From Alcanivorax sediminis (lineage in GTDB: Bacteria > Pseudomonadota > Gammaproteobacteria > Pseudomonadales > Alcanivoracaceae), in assembly GCF_009601165.1 (NCBI RefSeq), contig NZ_WIRE01000001.1, forward strand, positions 1,798,001 through 1,862,000: a stretch of 64,000 bases of DNA. The letters run 5' to 3'. Shown here one piece after another: positions 1-10,820 of this stretch (position 1 is the stretch's first letter; every line of letters starts with the position of its first letter). Under the pieces are notes generated by a model, which was given only the letters and a program-made list of their open reading frames with translations, made no database searches and had not been told where the DNA came from. The position numbers and the translations under genes were made by a program.

Positions 1-997
1 GCTTGATGTCAAGGAAGAGCGCTATGACCTGGAGCTGCAGGATACCCTGCAAATCACGGATCGGTTGCGGCTGGTCAGTGGTCTGAACGTACGCCAGGAT
101 CGCGCGCAATCCGAGACCTATCTGTCCGGCACAGAAGAGAACCTGAGTTACCGTGGGTTTGGCAACTTGTCTGCGGAGGTCATTCGTAATGTGCTGGTCA
201 ATCTGGGTGGCTATTGGGAGCACGATGAGCTCACCGGCAAGCATTTCAGCCCGCGAGCCGGAGTGAACTGGCGTTTCATGCCGGGGCACAGTCTTCGCTA
301 TGTCTATTCCGAGGCCGTGCGGACGCCCGATATTTATGAAGACCGGGCGAAAACCAATATTCGGGCCAACGATTTGCGTGGAGCTTTTGCATCAGACCCT
401 CAGGGGTTGCTGGGCTGGTCGCCGGCGTATTTCTTCGTCACCCGCACCAGTCCGGGCACGCTGGAGTCAGAAGAAATTCGCTCCTGGGAAGTGGGCTACT
501 TTGGTCAGTTACAGGAGCTGGAACTGGACGTTCGCTATTTCCAGGAGTCGCTCACCAACTTGCTGAGCAATTCGCTCAACCTGTTCGAGTTTGTGCCGGC
601 GAATGATGGAGAGGTGTTCCATCAGGGAACGGAGGCACAGCTTACCTGGCGGCCCACCGTAAACCACTTGCTGAGGGCCACGGGGGCCCATATTCATACC
701 CGCACCAATATCAAGACCGAGACCCGTCTGGCAGCCCGAAACAGCGGCAGTATGCTGTGGGCCTGGCAGCTCACCAAGCGCTGGGGTCTCAGTTCAGCCT
801 ATTATCTGTTCAATGATTATAATCAGAATACGTTCGAGCGAGTGGATGCCCAGCTCCGCTTTCGGCATCGGCTGGCTGGCTCGGAGGTGGAATGGAAGGC
901 GGTGGCACAGCATGCGCTCAACAAGGCGCCAATAGTGTTTGAAGAGAACCGTTACGCCGAGGACAGGATGTGGCTCGGGGTGTCGGTGAGGTTCTGA
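1..997 (+). CDS. TonB-dependent outer-membrane receptor, C-terminal part (5' end outside window)
   Basis: The reading frame is open from base 2, so the true start lies upstream of the window. About 331 residues remain. They consist of alternating amphipathic beta strands with aromatic girdle residues (for example RYVYSEAVRTPDIYEDRA) and end in VSVRF, a C-terminal phenylalanine typical of BAM-assembled outer-membrane barrels. This matches the barrel half of a TonB-dependent receptor; the plug and TonB box are not visible, so the substrate cannot be named. Only one base separates its stop from the binding-protein gene that follows, and that gene overlaps a sensor kinase, so the three look co-transcribed. 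A porin of another family is possible but less likely given the 'YSEAVRTPDIYE' loop style. Confidence 0.8.
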   Translation, partial: LDVKEERYDLELQDTLQITDRLRLVSGLNVRQDRAQSETYLSGTEENLSYRGFGNLSAEVIRNVLVNLGGYWEHDELTGKHFSPRAGVNWRFMPGHSLRYVYSEAVRTPDIYEDRAKTNIRANDLRGAFASDPQGLLGWSPAYFFVTRTSPGTLESEEIRSWEVGYFGQLQELELDVRYFQESLTNLLSNSLNLFEFVPANDGEVFHQGTEAQLTWRPTVNHLLRATGAHIHTRTNIKTETRLAARNSGSMLWAWQLTKRWGLSSAYYLFNDYNQNTFERVDAQLRFRHRLAGSEVEWKAVAQHALNKAPIVFEENRYAEDRMWLGVSVRF

Positions 998-998
998 G

Positions 999-1856
999 AT
1001 GAAAGCTCAACATGGATGTTGGTTTTTGCTTCTCTGGCTATTGTCGTCAGCGCAGCCGCTGTTTGCCAGCGAACCCTTGAGGGTCCATGTTCAGGCAGCG
1101 GAGGGGCCTTTCAAGAGCGGTTTTGTGAATGCCTTGCAGGCGGGGGATCCGAATATTCGCATTGCGCCCTCCGGCGAACATGCTGAATTGATTGTGGCCC
1201 TGGGGGATGAGGCATTCTCTCGTGCTTCCCGTCATGACAAGCCCGTACTGGGTGTGTTTGTGAGTCGGCGCCTGGAGGAAAAATTGCGCCGCAAAGGCTG
1301 CCATTGTGCCGCGATCTGGGCGGGGGTCGCCCTGAACGACCAGTTGGCCATGCTGCAACTGATGATGCCCGTGGCTGCGAAGGTGGGCGTGATCATTGGC
1401 AAGAACAGCGCCTGGTCGGAAGGTAGTGTCAAGGATTATGGCGGCCGACTTGGTCTGACCCTGTTTCGGATAGACAAACCTGAAGAGCTTGGCCGCGTAT
1501 TGCGTGAAGAGCTGGGGGCCCTGGACGCCCTGGTATTACCAGTGGATGAAGGCCTGTTTGGGCCGGACAGCGCAAAACTGGTCCTGTTGACCAGCTATCG
1601 GCAACGACGCCCGGTGTTTGGTCCGGAGCAGAGCTATGTTCATGCGGGCAGTGCTGCAAGCCTGTTTGCCAGTGGTGGCGATCTGGTCTCCGAAACGCTG
1701 ATTCAGCTGGACTCATTCAGGGCGCGTCACCGTTTCCGGCGCTCAGGTTTTGTTCATACCCCCTCCGTGATCGTTAACGAACACGTCGCCAACAGTTTTG
1801 ACATGCGTTTCCACGACTCTGAAGCACTACGAGAAGCTCTCGAGGTGATGCCGTGA
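999..1856 (+). CDS. Periplasmic ABC-type substrate-binding-like protein
   Basis: 285 residues with a hydrophobic signal peptide (residues 1-23, cleavage probably after LFA). The rest looks like the two-lobed fold of the ABC_sub_bind family: an N-lobe motif ELIVALGDEAF, a hinge, then VGVIIGKNS and DALVLPVDEGLF. There is no lipobox and no permease or ATPase gene beside it. Placed between a TonB receptor and a hybrid sensor kinase, it is more likely a ligand sensor that reports to the kinase than a transporter subunit (inference). The start follows a GAGG ribosome site overlapping the receptor stop. Its stop overlaps the kinase start (GTGA), indicating translational coupling. Confidence 0.72.
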   Translation: MKAQHGCWFLLLWLLSSAQPLFASEPLRVHVQAAEGPFKSGFVNALQAGDPNIRIAPSGEHAELIVALGDEAFSRASRHDKPVLGVFVSRRLEEKLRRKGCHCAAIWAGVALNDQLAMLQLMMPVAAKVGVIIGKNSAWSEGSVKDYGGRLGLTLFRIDKPEELGRVLREELGALDALVLPVDEGLFGPDSAKLVLLTSYRQRRPVFGPEQSYVHAGSAASLFASGGDLVSETLIQLDSFRARHRFRRSGFVHTPSVIVNEHVANSFDMRFHDSEALREALEVMP

Positions 1857-3772
1857 AGGCGGGGGCAGGCATCCGCAAGCAACTCCAGTTGCTCGGGGTG
1901 GTGCCGGCGTTATTCATGCTCGGCTTGTTGCTGGTGGCGTTGACCTGGCAACGTTTTGAGGATGCGGATCGTGATCTGCAGGCCCTGGGCAGCTTTATGG
2001 CTTCCCAGCTGGCGTCCTCTTCCGAGTACGGTGTGCTGGCGGGTAACTACAGCGACTTGCGCCGTCAGGCCCAACTGGCCATGCAGCAGGCCGATCTCCA
2101 GTACGTGGTATTCAGGGACAATGACGGCAAGGTGCTGCTGTACGAGGGGCGTGAAGACCGGGTGGCTGGCAGCAGTATTATCGAGTTTCACTCCGGAATT
2201 TATCGCCAGCCGCTGATCGATACAGACACCATGCGGGTGTCGGCCAATCACCGGGATGCTCCAGTGCGTATTGGTGAGGTGGTGTTGGGGATGTCCAGCT
2301 CCCGCTTGCTGGCGAGGCAGAAGGAGATCCTGCTTGCCAGCCTGATTCCCGCCATGTCGGCAATGATTCTTGGCCTGTGGATCGCCCATTATCTGGCTCG
2401 CCAGATTGCCTCGCCGCTGAACTATCTGTCGGGTCTGCTACGCACCCTGCGTGGTGGTGATTACCATGTGCGCGGCACCAGTAATCTGCAGGGTGAGCTG
2501 GGTGATTTGCAAAGCGACATCAACCAGCTTGCAGGTAGCCTGGAAGAAGCGCGAATAGACCAGCAGAGTGCCATCAACGAATTGCAGGCTGCGCACAAGC
2601 AGGCACAGACTGCCAGCCAGGCGAAGAGCGATTTTCTCGCCATGATGAGCCATGAGCTGCGCACACCCATGAACGGGGTGCTGGGCATGCTGCAGCTGCT
2701 TGAGCAAACCCGGCAGAGCGAAGAGCAGCACGAATATACCCAGGTGGCGCTGGAGTCCACTGGCCATCTGCTGGATGTGATCAACGACATCCTGGACTTT
2801 TCCCGCATCGAAGCCGGACGCATGGATCTGGACCCGGTCTTCTTCGAGCTGGACCCGTTGCTTGATAATAGCCTTTCCACCTTTCGTTACCTGGCCGAAA
2901 AAAAGGGCTTGTATCTGAAGCTGGAAAAGGATGCCTTGATCAGCGGTAAACGGGTCAGAACCGATCCGACGCGCCTGCGTCAGGTGCTCAACAACCTGAT
3001 CTCCAACGCGATCAAGTTCACCAATGAAGGCGGCATCACCGTGAGTGCTTCCGCCCATCAGGTCCGCGAAGACTGGCTGGACGTGAAGCTGGCGGTGAAG
3101 GACACCGGCATCGGTATTCCTGAAGACAAGCAGTCCCGTCTTTTTCAGGCCTTTTCCCAGGTTGACTCTTCTACGTCGCGTCGCTTCGGTGGAACCGGGC
3201 TGGGGCTGGCTATTGCGCGCAAACTCAGCGAAATGCTGGGCGGGACGCTGACCCTGTCCAGCTCAGAGGGCGGAGGCAGTACCTTTACGGTGTCGTTGCG
3301 GTTGTTCTTCCGGAATGAGGTGAGTGATGATCGCGAGATTGTGCTGATTGGCAACGATGATGCTCCGCGCACCCTGAATGGCCTGGTGCTGCTGGTGGAA
3401 GATAACGAAGTCAACCTGATGGTGGCACGTCGTATTCTGGAGCAAATGGGAGTGACCGTGGTTACTGCCGTGAATGGCAGGGAGGCGCTGGCAAAAGCTG
3501 AGCAGCGCGATTTCGACTGTATCCTGATGGATGTGCAGATGCCGGTCATGGACGGCATGGAGGCTACACGTCTCCTCCGGCAGTGGGAGCGGGAGCAGGG
3601 CAGGGTGCCGATGCCGGTGATTGCGCTGACCGCCAATGCCATGGAAGAAGAGCGCGAGCGTTGCCTTGCTGCAGGCATGAATGCCCATCTGGCCAAACCC
3701 TTCCGGCGTCAGCAACTTAGTCGGGTATTGACCCCGTATCTGACCCCTGAACGTGCTCAATCCGGGCGCTGA
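1853..3772 (+). CDS. Hybrid sensor histidine kinase with periplasmic sensor, HAMP and receiver domains
   Basis: 639 residues from a GTG start that overlaps the previous stop by 4 bases. Order: membrane helix about 13-31; periplasmic CHASE8-like sensor about 35-155; second helix about 160-180; HAMP about 180-232; short coiled coil; HisKA with phospho-acceptor His267 in SHELRTP; HATPase with N-box Asn385, DTGIG at 417 and GGTGLG at 446-451; receiver with acidic pair Glu516/Asp517, phospho-acceptor Asp560 and Lys615. There is no HPt domain, so the phosphate must leave by a separate HPt protein; a stand-alone one lies at 45214-45558 in this window, though a link is only inference. The last 56 bases overlap the convergent xseA gene, with no terminator between them. 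Confidence 0.93.
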   Translation: MKAGAGIRKQLQLLGVVPALFMLGLLLVALTWQRFEDADRDLQALGSFMASQLASSSEYGVLAGNYSDLRRQAQLAMQQADLQYVVFRDNDGKVLLYEGREDRVAGSSIIEFHSGIYRQPLIDTDTMRVSANHRDAPVRIGEVVLGMSSSRLLARQKEILLASLIPAMSAMILGLWIAHYLARQIASPLNYLSGLLRTLRGGDYHVRGTSNLQGELGDLQSDINQLAGSLEEARIDQQSAINELQAAHKQAQTASQAKSDFLAMMSHELRTPMNGVLGMLQLLEQTRQSEEQHEYTQVALESTGHLLDVINDILDFSRIEAGRMDLDPVFFELDPLLDNSLSTFRYLAEKKGLYLKLEKDALISGKRVRTDPTRLRQVLNNLISNAIKFTNEGGITVSASAHQVREDWLDVKLAVKDTGIGIPEDKQSRLFQAFSQVDSSTSRRFGGTGLGLAIARKLSEMLGGTLTLSSSEGGGSTFTVSLRLFFRNEVSDDREIVLIGNDDAPRTLNGLVLLVEDNEVNLMVARRILEQMGVTVVTAVNGREALAKAEQRDFDCILMDVQMPVMDGMEATRLLRQWEREQGRVPMPVIALTANAMEEERERCLAAGMNAHLAKPFRRQQLSRVLTPYLTPERAQSGR

Positions 3773-5075
3773 ACTCTCCGTCCTTTAGCCGGGTAGTGAC
3801 CGTATCCCCCGGCTTCAACTGATTCACTGACCGCATCGCCTGCTTGCCCTTGAAGCTGATGCTGTAACCCCTGGCCAGCGTTTGCAGGGGGCTGGCGGTA
3901 TCCAGTCGCTTGCTCAGGTTCGCCAACTGAAGTTGCTGCTGTTCCACCTTGCGCAGCACAGGTTGTGGCAGGCGCAGAGTGAGGTTTTCCAGCCGTTGCT
4001 GGCGAGCCTCCAGAAGGCGCTCCGGGGAGACCCGTGCCAGGCGCTGCTGGGCGGGCAGCAGCCGGCTTTCCGTGAGTCGCAACTGATGACGGATTTGCCG
4101 TTGCAGGCGGGCCTGCAATTCATCCAGCCGCTGGCTGCTCTGTTCCAGGTGGTGGCGCGGTGAGCGCAGTCGCTGGGTCAGATGGCGCAGGCGATCCTTT
4201 GGGCCGCGCAGCTGCTGAGCCATGACCCACTTTAGTCTTCGCTGCAGGGTGCCGAAGCGCTGGCTGACCACTGTCAGGTCCGGGCTGACCAGCTCGGCGG
4301 CTGCAGAGGGGGTTGGGGCCCGCAAGTCGGCGGCAAAGTCGGTGAGCCCGGTATCGACTTCGTGGCCCACCGCAGAAACGATCGGGATAGGGCAGTCCGC
4401 CACCGCCCGCGTCAGGGCTTCGTCATTGAAGGCCCACAAATCCTCCAGTGAACCGCCGCCCCGACCGATAATCAGAACGTCGCATTCGTTACGGGCAATG
4501 GCCAGCTGCAGCGCCTGATGAAGCTGGGCAGGGGCTTCGGCGCCCTGAACGGCCGCAGGGTAGATGACCACAGGGATAGATGGACAGCGGCGTTTGAGAA
4601 CCTGAAGGATATCCCGGATGGCCGCCCCGCTGGGCGAGGTAATCACTCCAATCTGGTTCGGCCAGGCTGGCAGCGACTGCTTGCGCTCCTGGGCAAACAG
4701 GCCCTCAGCCTGCAGTTGCGCTTTGAGTGCATCAAATTGCGCCTTGAGTGCGCCCTGGCCGGCCGGCTCCATGTGTTCCACCACAATCTGGAAGTTGCCG
4801 CGTGGCACATACAGAGTGACTTTGGCGCGCACCAGCACCTGCTGGCCGTTCTGGGGGTTGAAATCCACCAGCCTGTTACGATTTCGAAACATGGCGCCGC
4901 TAATCTGGGCCCGGCTGTCCTTGAGACTGAAATACCAGTGGCCGGAAGAGGGGCGGGAAACGTTGGAAAGCTCCCCCTGGAGCCAGATGACGGCAAAGGA
5001 GCCCTCCAGCAGGCCCTGGGCTTCCAGGTTCAGCTGGCTGATGGACAAGGGGTCGGTGCGGGATGAAAAGCTCAT
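3717..5075 (-). CDS. xseA: Exodeoxyribonuclease VII large subunit
   Basis: 452 residues. The N-terminal OB fold (about 8-105, VIWLQGELSNVSRPSSGHWYF) binds single-stranded DNA. The catalytic region carries the family hallmarks GVITSPSGAAIRDI, LIIGRGGGSLEDLWAFNDE and SAVGHEVDTGLTDFAADLRA. A long helical C-terminal part (about 270-400) rich in Arg and Gln is typical of the large subunit. With XseB it degrades single-stranded DNA to oligonucleotides. An upstream in-frame start exists at 5138, but the Met at 5075 matches the family N-terminus (SxxTDPLSISQLN) and was chosen. It is divergent from guaB and its 3' end overlaps the convergent hybrid kinase by 56 bases. Confidence 0.96.
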   Translation of the reverse strand: MSFSSRTDPLSISQLNLEAQGLLEGSFAVIWLQGELSNVSRPSSGHWYFSLKDSRAQISGAMFRNRNRLVDFNPQNGQQVLVRAKVTLYVPRGNFQIVVEHMEPAGQGALKAQFDALKAQLQAEGLFAQERKQSLPAWPNQIGVITSPSGAAIRDILQVLKRRCPSIPVVIYPAAVQGAEAPAQLHQALQLAIARNECDVLIIGRGGGSLEDLWAFNDEALTRAVADCPIPIVSAVGHEVDTGLTDFAADLRAPTPSAAAELVSPDLTVVSQRFGTLQRRLKWVMAQQLRGPKDRLRHLTQRLRSPRHHLEQSSQRLDELQARLQRQIRHQLRLTESRLLPAQQRLARVSPERLLEARQQRLENLTLRLPQPVLRKVEQQQLQLANLSKRLDTASPLQTLARGYSISFKGKQAMRSVNQLKPGDTVTTRLKDGEFSARIEHVQGSDTGSIPD

Positions 5076-5119
5076 CGCGGGAGAGTAGCGATTTTCGTTG
5101 TACTCTGCCACTGTCTGGA

Positions 5120-6761
<1,642 letters not shown>

Positions 6762-6788
6762 TTCCGGGCCTGTCGTGACTTGAGAGGG

Positions 6789-6887
6789 GTCGGACGTTCG
6801 AAGCCGGACGTCTGACGCCAGAACCGGTCGGGGTTATCTCCGGCCGTTTTGCTTTTAGTGTCCGACGTCAGACATGCGACGTCCGAC
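6789..6887. repeat. Heptad-phased inverted repeat (unit GTCNGAC) between guaB and guaA
   Basis: The left arm (6789-6816) is four tandem 7-base units: GTCGGAC, GTTCGAA, GCCGGAC, GTCTGAC. The right arm (6860-6887) is four more: GTCCGAC, GTCAGAC, ATGCGAC, GTCCGAC. The spacer is 43 bases. Outermost bases 6788-6797 pair perfectly with 6879-6888, so a transcript could fold into a long interrupted stem between the two cistrons. The plan matches the elements at 11480, 15889, 27794 and 37465, but the unit is different. No T-run is present. Confidence 0.75.
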
Positions 6888-6942
6888 CTGTTACCAACAA
6901 GGCCCGGCCTAACCGTCGGCAACCACCGCGGGATAGAACCCC

Positions 6943-8514
6943 ATGCAAGACATCCATGCCCAGCGCATTCTCATTCTGGACTTCGGTTCCCAGTACACCC
7001 AGCTGATCGCGCGTCGTGTGCGTGAGATCGGTGTTTACTGTGAGATACGTGCCTTCGACATGACCGCTGAGGAAATCAGCGAGTTTGCACCCAAGGGGAT
7101 CATCCTCTCCGGTGGCCCTGAATCCGTAACGGCCGCAGAGACGCCGCGTGCACCGCAGGCGGTGTTTGAGGCGGGTGTGCCGGTGCTGGGTATTTGCTAT
7201 GGCATGCAGACCATGGCGGAGCAGCTGGGCGGCAAGGTGGTGGCTGGCGAAAAGCACGAGTTCGGCTACGCTCGCGTTGAAAAGGCTGAAAAGAACAGTC
7301 TTCTGGATGGCATTGTCGATCACGAAGAGCACGGCAAGGAATTTCTGGACGTGTGGATGAGCCATGGTGACCGTGTTGGCGCCACCCCGGAAGGATTCAA
7401 GGTGATTGCCACTACTGGCAGTTGTCCGATTGCTGCCATGGCCAACGAAGAGAAACGTTTCTTCGGTATCCAGTTTCATCCGGAAGTGACTCACACCCTG
7501 CAGGGCGGTCGTCTGCTTGAGCGTTTCGTGCGCGAGCTGTGTGCCTGTGAAGCGCTGTGGACCCCGAGCAATATCATCAACGATGCCATTGAAACCATCC
7601 GTGAGCAGGTGGGTGGTGATGAAGTGATTCTGGGTCTGTCAGGTGGTGTGGATTCTTCCGTGGTCGCGGCCCTGCTGCACAAGGCGATCGGCGAGCAGCT
7701 CACCTGTGTGTTTGTGGACAACGGTCTGCTGCGTCACCAGGAAGGCGATCAGGTCATGGAAATGTTTGCCGACAACATGGGTGTGAAAGTGATCCGTGTG
7801 GATGCCGAGGACAACTTCCTTGGCAAGCTGGCGGGCGAGGCGGATCCTGAGAAGAAGCGCAAGATCATCGGTAATACTTTCATCGAGATCTTTGATGAAG
7901 AGGCCGGCAAGCTGAAGAATGCCAACTGGCTGGCCCAGGGCACCATCTACCCGGACGTGATCGAATCTGCCGCCAGCAAAACCGGCAAGGCGCACGTGAT
8001 CAAGAGTCACCACAATGTGGGCGGTCTGCCAGAAGACATGAAGCTCAAGCTGGTCGAGCCGCTGCGCGAGTTGTTCAAGGATGAAGTGCGCAAGATCGGT
8101 CTCGAGCTGGGGCTGCCCTATGACATGGTTTACCGTCATCCCTTCCCGGGACCGGGTCTGGGTGTGCGCATCCTTGGCGAAGTGAAGAAAGAGTATGCCG
8201 ATACCCTGCGTCTGGCAGACCATATCTTCATCGAAGAGCTGCGTGCTGCGGGCTTGTACCACAAGACAAGTCAGGCGTTCGCGGTGTTCCTGCCAGTGAA
8301 GTCCGTGGGCGTGGTGGGCGATGCCCGTCGCTACGAATACGTGGTAGCGCTGCGCGCGGTGGAAACCATCGACTTCATGACGGCTCGCTGGGCACATCTG
8401 CCCTATGAGTTCCTTGAACTGGTTTCCAGCCGTATCATCAACGAAATCCCGGGCATTAGCCGGGTGACCTACGACATCTCGTCTAAACCGCCAGCTACCA
8501 TTGAGTGGGAGTAA
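6943..8514 (+). CDS. guaA: GMP synthase (glutamine-hydrolysing)
   Basis: 523 residues, normal length. The N-terminal class I glutamine amidotransferase domain (about 8-200) has nucleophile Cys85 in GICYGMQT and the partner FHPEVTHT. The ATP-pyrophosphatase domain follows, with P-loop [11 protein letters not shown]. The C-terminal dimerisation domain ends in the invariant PPATIEWE. It converts XMP to GMP using glutamine and ATP. It lies 181 bases after guaB, separated by the heptad repeat, and is closed by the terminator at 8527. Confidence 0.98.
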   Translation: MQDIHAQRILILDFGSQYTQLIARRVREIGVYCEIRAFDMTAEEISEFAPKGIILSGGPESVTAAETPRAPQAVFEAGVPVLGICYGMQTMAEQLGGKVVAGEKHEFGYARVEKAEKNSLLDGIVDHEEHGKEFLDVWMSHGDRVGATPEGFKVIATTGSCPIAAMANEEKRFFGIQFHPEVTHTLQGGRLLERFVRELCACEALWTPSNIINDAIETIREQVGGDEVILGLSGGVDSSVVAALLHKAIGEQLTCVFVDNGLLRHQEGDQVMEMFADNMGVKVIRVDAEDNFLGKLAGEADPEKKRKIIGNTFIEIFDEEAGKLKNANWLAQGTIYPDVIESAASKTGKAHVIKSHHNVGGLPEDMKLKLVEPLRELFKDEVRKIGLELGLPYDMVYRHPFPGPGLGVRILGEVKKEYADTLRLADHIFIEELRAAGLYHKTSQAFAVFLPVKSVGVVGDARRYEYVVALRAVETIDFMTARWAHLPYEFLELVSSRIINEIPGISRVTYDISSKPPATIEWE

Positions 8515-8526
8515 GCAGGTGTAAGT

Positions 8527-8555
8527 AAAAAAGGCGGCCACGGGCCGCCTTTTTT
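8527..8555. terminator. Rho-independent terminator shared by guaA and the convergent LuxR-type gene
   Basis: AAAAAAGGCGGCC (8527-8539), a 3-base loop, then GGCCGCCTTTTTTA. The A-run and T-run flank a GC-rich stem symmetrically, so it can end transcription from both sides. Confidence 0.88.
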
Positions 8556-8573
8556 ATGCGCATTGAGGTCCCA

Positions 8574-9773
8574 TTAGGAGCAGATCCTCAATAGATGCGT
8601 GATCAGGTCCACCTGCCGGTTGAAACTGTTCTTCTGCAACAGGGCTTTGATGTTGGTGCGGATGGTGCTGACGGCCAGCGCCAGCTCCTCGGCAGCTTCA
8701 GCCGTGCTGGCTCCCTTGAGCAGGCAGAGACAGACGCGCGCTTCTGCTTCCGTGGCGTTAATGACCTTGCGGATTTCTGCGGTGCTTGGCGTGCGACAGG
8801 CATTGGGGTCGAAAATTTCGACCAATACATTGCGATTATTGCGTTGCTCGTTATGCACCGGGGTAATGGAGAGTCGCAAGGGCAGGGCATCGGTTTGCAG
8901 ATAAAGGGTGTCGTTGTCGTCCAGCGCGGAGGTCTCACCGGTAATGAAGAGCATCAGCTGGGTGTAGAAGCTTTTGGCAAAGGCTTGATCCCGGAACTCG
9001 ATCTCCTTGCTGTTTTCATTCACCTTGAAGACCTGATAGCGACGGCCAATATCCAGGAATGACGGGCTGGCACTGATCAGTAACGTCACTGGAGAGAACA
9101 CGGCCACGGGTTGTCTGAGGACGGCAATGCTGCTTTGCAGATCCTTGAAGATCTGCTCTGAGCGATGCAGCCGCTCGTAGAGGTCCAGTGCAATCTCGGC
9201 ATGTTTCTTCAGGCGAGACAGCAATGCCATCTCCTGCTTGCTGAAGATCGGGCTGCCCTTGTGCCGGTTGAAGACCAGAATGACCTGCTGCTGGTATTTA
9301 TTGGTAAAGGCGATGGCGGCGCTGTCGATAATGCCGGCAGCACGAATCCAGGTGCGAGTGAAATTGGACATGCCATCGAATACATCCCGGTCCGGATCCC
9401 CGTCCGCATAACTGAACAGGGCGTTGGGGCCCTGCTCCAGGGCCCGGGCTATGGCCTCATCCTTGAAGACCAGGCCGGTCTTCAGCATCAGGGGAACCAC
9501 GCCAGGGGGGTAGCCGACGGCCCAGCCATAGAGGCCTTTGAGCTGAGGTTTCTTCTGAATGACTGCCAGGCAGCAGCTGGCCAGGTCCAGTTCTTCCCGG
9601 ATGCGGCACAGGAAGGGGTCAAAGCCGTCTTTATGCTCTACGCAGCTGTAGAGGCTGGTGACAAGGTTGTCCAGCTTGTCGATGGCATCCCCCGGCCCAA
9701 GCCACTGCGAGTCTGTCTCGCGCAAACGATTATGGCCAGGATCGCTGTTATGGCCTTGCTTGTCCGTTACCAT
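8574..9773 (-). CDS. LuxR-type (GerE HTH) transcriptional regulator
   Basis: 399 residues, start supported by a GGGGGA ribosome site. The C-terminal 65 residues form a LuxR-type helix-turn-helix (EAEARVCLCLLKGASTAEAA followed by LAVSTIRTNIKALLQK). The N-terminal 300 residues look like tandem PAS/GAF-style sensor folds and have no receiver aspartate motif, so this is not a NarL-type response regulator. No acyl-homoserine-lactone synthase gene is nearby. It stands alone between guaA (convergent) and the infC operon (divergent), so its targets are unknown. It occupies the place upstream of infC where thrS is often found. Confidence 0.82.
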   Translation of the reverse strand: MVTDKQGHNSDPGHNRLRETDSQWLGPGDAIDKLDNLVTSLYSCVEHKDGFDPFLCRIREELDLASCCLAVIQKKPQLKGLYGWAVGYPPGVVPLMLKTGLVFKDEAIARALEQGPNALFSYADGDPDRDVFDGMSNFTRTWIRAAGIIDSAAIAFTNKYQQQVILVFNRHKGSPIFSKQEMALLSRLKKHAEIALDLYERLHRSEQIFKDLQSSIAVLRQPVAVFSPVTLLISASPSFLDIGRRYQVFKVNENSKEIEFRDQAFAKSFYTQLMLFITGETSALDDNDTLYLQTDALPLRLSITPVHNEQRNNRNVLVEIFDPNACRTPSTAEIRKVINATEAEARVCLCLLKGASTAEAAEELALAVSTIRTNIKALLQKNSFNRQVDLITHLLRICS

Positions 9774-9808
9774 CGCTGTCTTTTGTCCCCCATTGCTAAC
9801 CCATCTGG

Positions 9809-9835
9809 AACATTACAAGCTGACCCCGGAATGTT
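9809..9835. promoter_or_regulatory. Inverted repeat upstream of the LuxR-type gene
   Basis: AACATT (9809-9814) and AATGTT (9830-9835) are separated by 15 bases, about 40-60 bases upstream of the regulator's start. It could be an autoregulatory operator or a hairpin of the 5' leader. Short arms make this tentative. Confidence 0.3.
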
Positions 9836-9980
9836 AAATGGTTCAAATTATCCGAAACAGGGTTGGGTTGGCCAATCAGCGTGCCCATCACGCATCACGG
9901 TGTCTTGCTTGATTATACGGTGGGGTGGCCATGGCTAGCCGGCCATGGTGGTCGGGGAGCTCCGGGGGTAATGAAGATGC

Positions 9981-10008
9981 TTGAAAAATAGCCGGATTTG
10001 CTTAAAAT
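9981..10008 (+). promoter_or_regulatory. Promoter-like sequence in the 451-base gap before infC
   Basis: TTGAAA (9981-9986), 16-base spacer, TAAAAT (10003-10008). It points towards infC and would start a transcript near 10015. It could be a distal promoter of the translation operon or drive a short leader RNA. In the rest of the 9774-10224 gap I see only the hairpin CCATGGC/GCCATGG near 9930-9945, the inverted repeat at 9809 and the proximal promoter; no coding region is convincing. Confidence 0.45.
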
Positions 10009-10130
10009 ACGCAGCCTTCCCGGCGTACGGGACGATGATGCACTCCTCTGGGGTTGTGCGTGACGTCTCACCACCGGGCAGAGTTCATTCCGTTTCAGTC
10101 AGTTGCGTGCTCCAGCCCACGGGTTTGGGG

Positions 10131-10159
10131 TTGTTGTGCCCGTTGTGGTGGCATACAAT
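10131..10159 (+). promoter_or_regulatory. Probable sigma70 promoter of the infC-rpmI-rplT operon
   Basis: TTGTTG (10131-10136), exact 17-base spacer, TACAAT (10154-10159), giving a leader of about 60 bases that contains a small hairpin (GAGGC 10180-10184 / GCCTC 10190-10194). The proximal position fits the main operon promoter. Confidence 0.65.
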
Positions 10160-10224
10160 GCGCGCCTTACTGAGGGGACGAGGCTAGTCGCCTCATTGTC
10201 GATAATAGATTGGAGGTTCACGAC

Positions 10225-10767
10225 ATTAAGCGTGGAGGCAATAAGGGCCGCGAGCAACGCGCCCGAATTAATCAGCAAATCCAGGCAACCGACGTTCGGT
10301 TGATCGATGTGGACGGCGAACAGCTGGGAATTGTGACCCTGCAGGAAGCCCTTGAGAACGCCACTTCTAAACAGCTGGATCTGGTAGAAATCTCCCCTGG
10401 TGCGGAACCGCCTGTTTGCCGAATCATGGATTACGGCAAACATCTGTTTGAGGCGAAACAAAAGGCCAAAGACGGGCGCAAGAAGCAGCGTCAGACTCAG
10501 GTCAAGGAAATCAAATTCCGTCCCGGCACCGATATCGGCGACTATGAGGTGAAACTGCGTAACCTCAGAAGGTTCCTCGAGGCCGGCGACAAAACCAAGA
10601 TTACCGTTCGCTTCCGCGGCCGGGAAATGGCGCACCAGGAGCTGGGCCGGGATCTGCTCGAGCGTATCGAGAAGGACCTGGAAGAAATCGGCACTGTTGA
10701 GCAACGCCCGAATATGGAAGGTCGCCAGATGATCATGGTGATCGGCCCGGGCAAAAAGAAGAAGTAA
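10225..10767 (+). CDS. infC: Translation initiation factor IF-3 (ATT start)
   Basis: 180 residues. IF-3 binds the 30S subunit and proofreads start codons. Family motifs are clear: [54 protein letters not shown] and [14 protein letters not shown], ending in a basic tail KKKK. The start is the rare codon ATT at 10225, preceded by TGGAGG at 8 bases' distance; the next residues KRGGNKG fit the usual IF-3 N-terminus. A TTG at 10210 lies before the ribosome site and is not the start. Rare AUU initiation is the known basis of IF-3 autoregulation. rpmI and rplT follow. thrS, often upstream, is absent from this window. Confidence 0.95.
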   Translation: MKRGGNKGREQRARINQQIQATDVRLIDVDGEQLGIVTLQEALENATSKQLDLVEISPGAEPPVCRIMDYGKHLFEAKQKAKDGRKKQRQTQVKEIKFRPGTDIGDYEVKLRNLRRFLEAGDKTKITVRFRGREMAHQELGRDLLERIEKDLEEIGTVEQRPNMEGRQMIMVIGPGKKKK

Positions 10768-10788
10768 CCTTTCTGTAGCTGAAAGGTT
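10766..10788 (+). promoter_or_regulatory. Hairpin between infC and rpmI
   Basis: AACCTTTC (10766-10773) pairs perfectly with GAAAGGTT (10781-10788) around a 7-base loop, starting inside the infC stop codon. With no T-run it is unlikely to terminate. In this operon the L20 protein is known to repress rpmI translation through leader structure, so an RNA-processing or L20-related role is possible (inference). Confidence 0.4.
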
Positions 10789-10820
10789 ACTGCATTAACT
10801 AACCAACTTGAGAAGGTACC

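Noticed and set aside
10018..10200. Possible leader peptide before infC
   Set aside because: Short frames exist, but none has a ribosome site or a composition hinting at attenuation.
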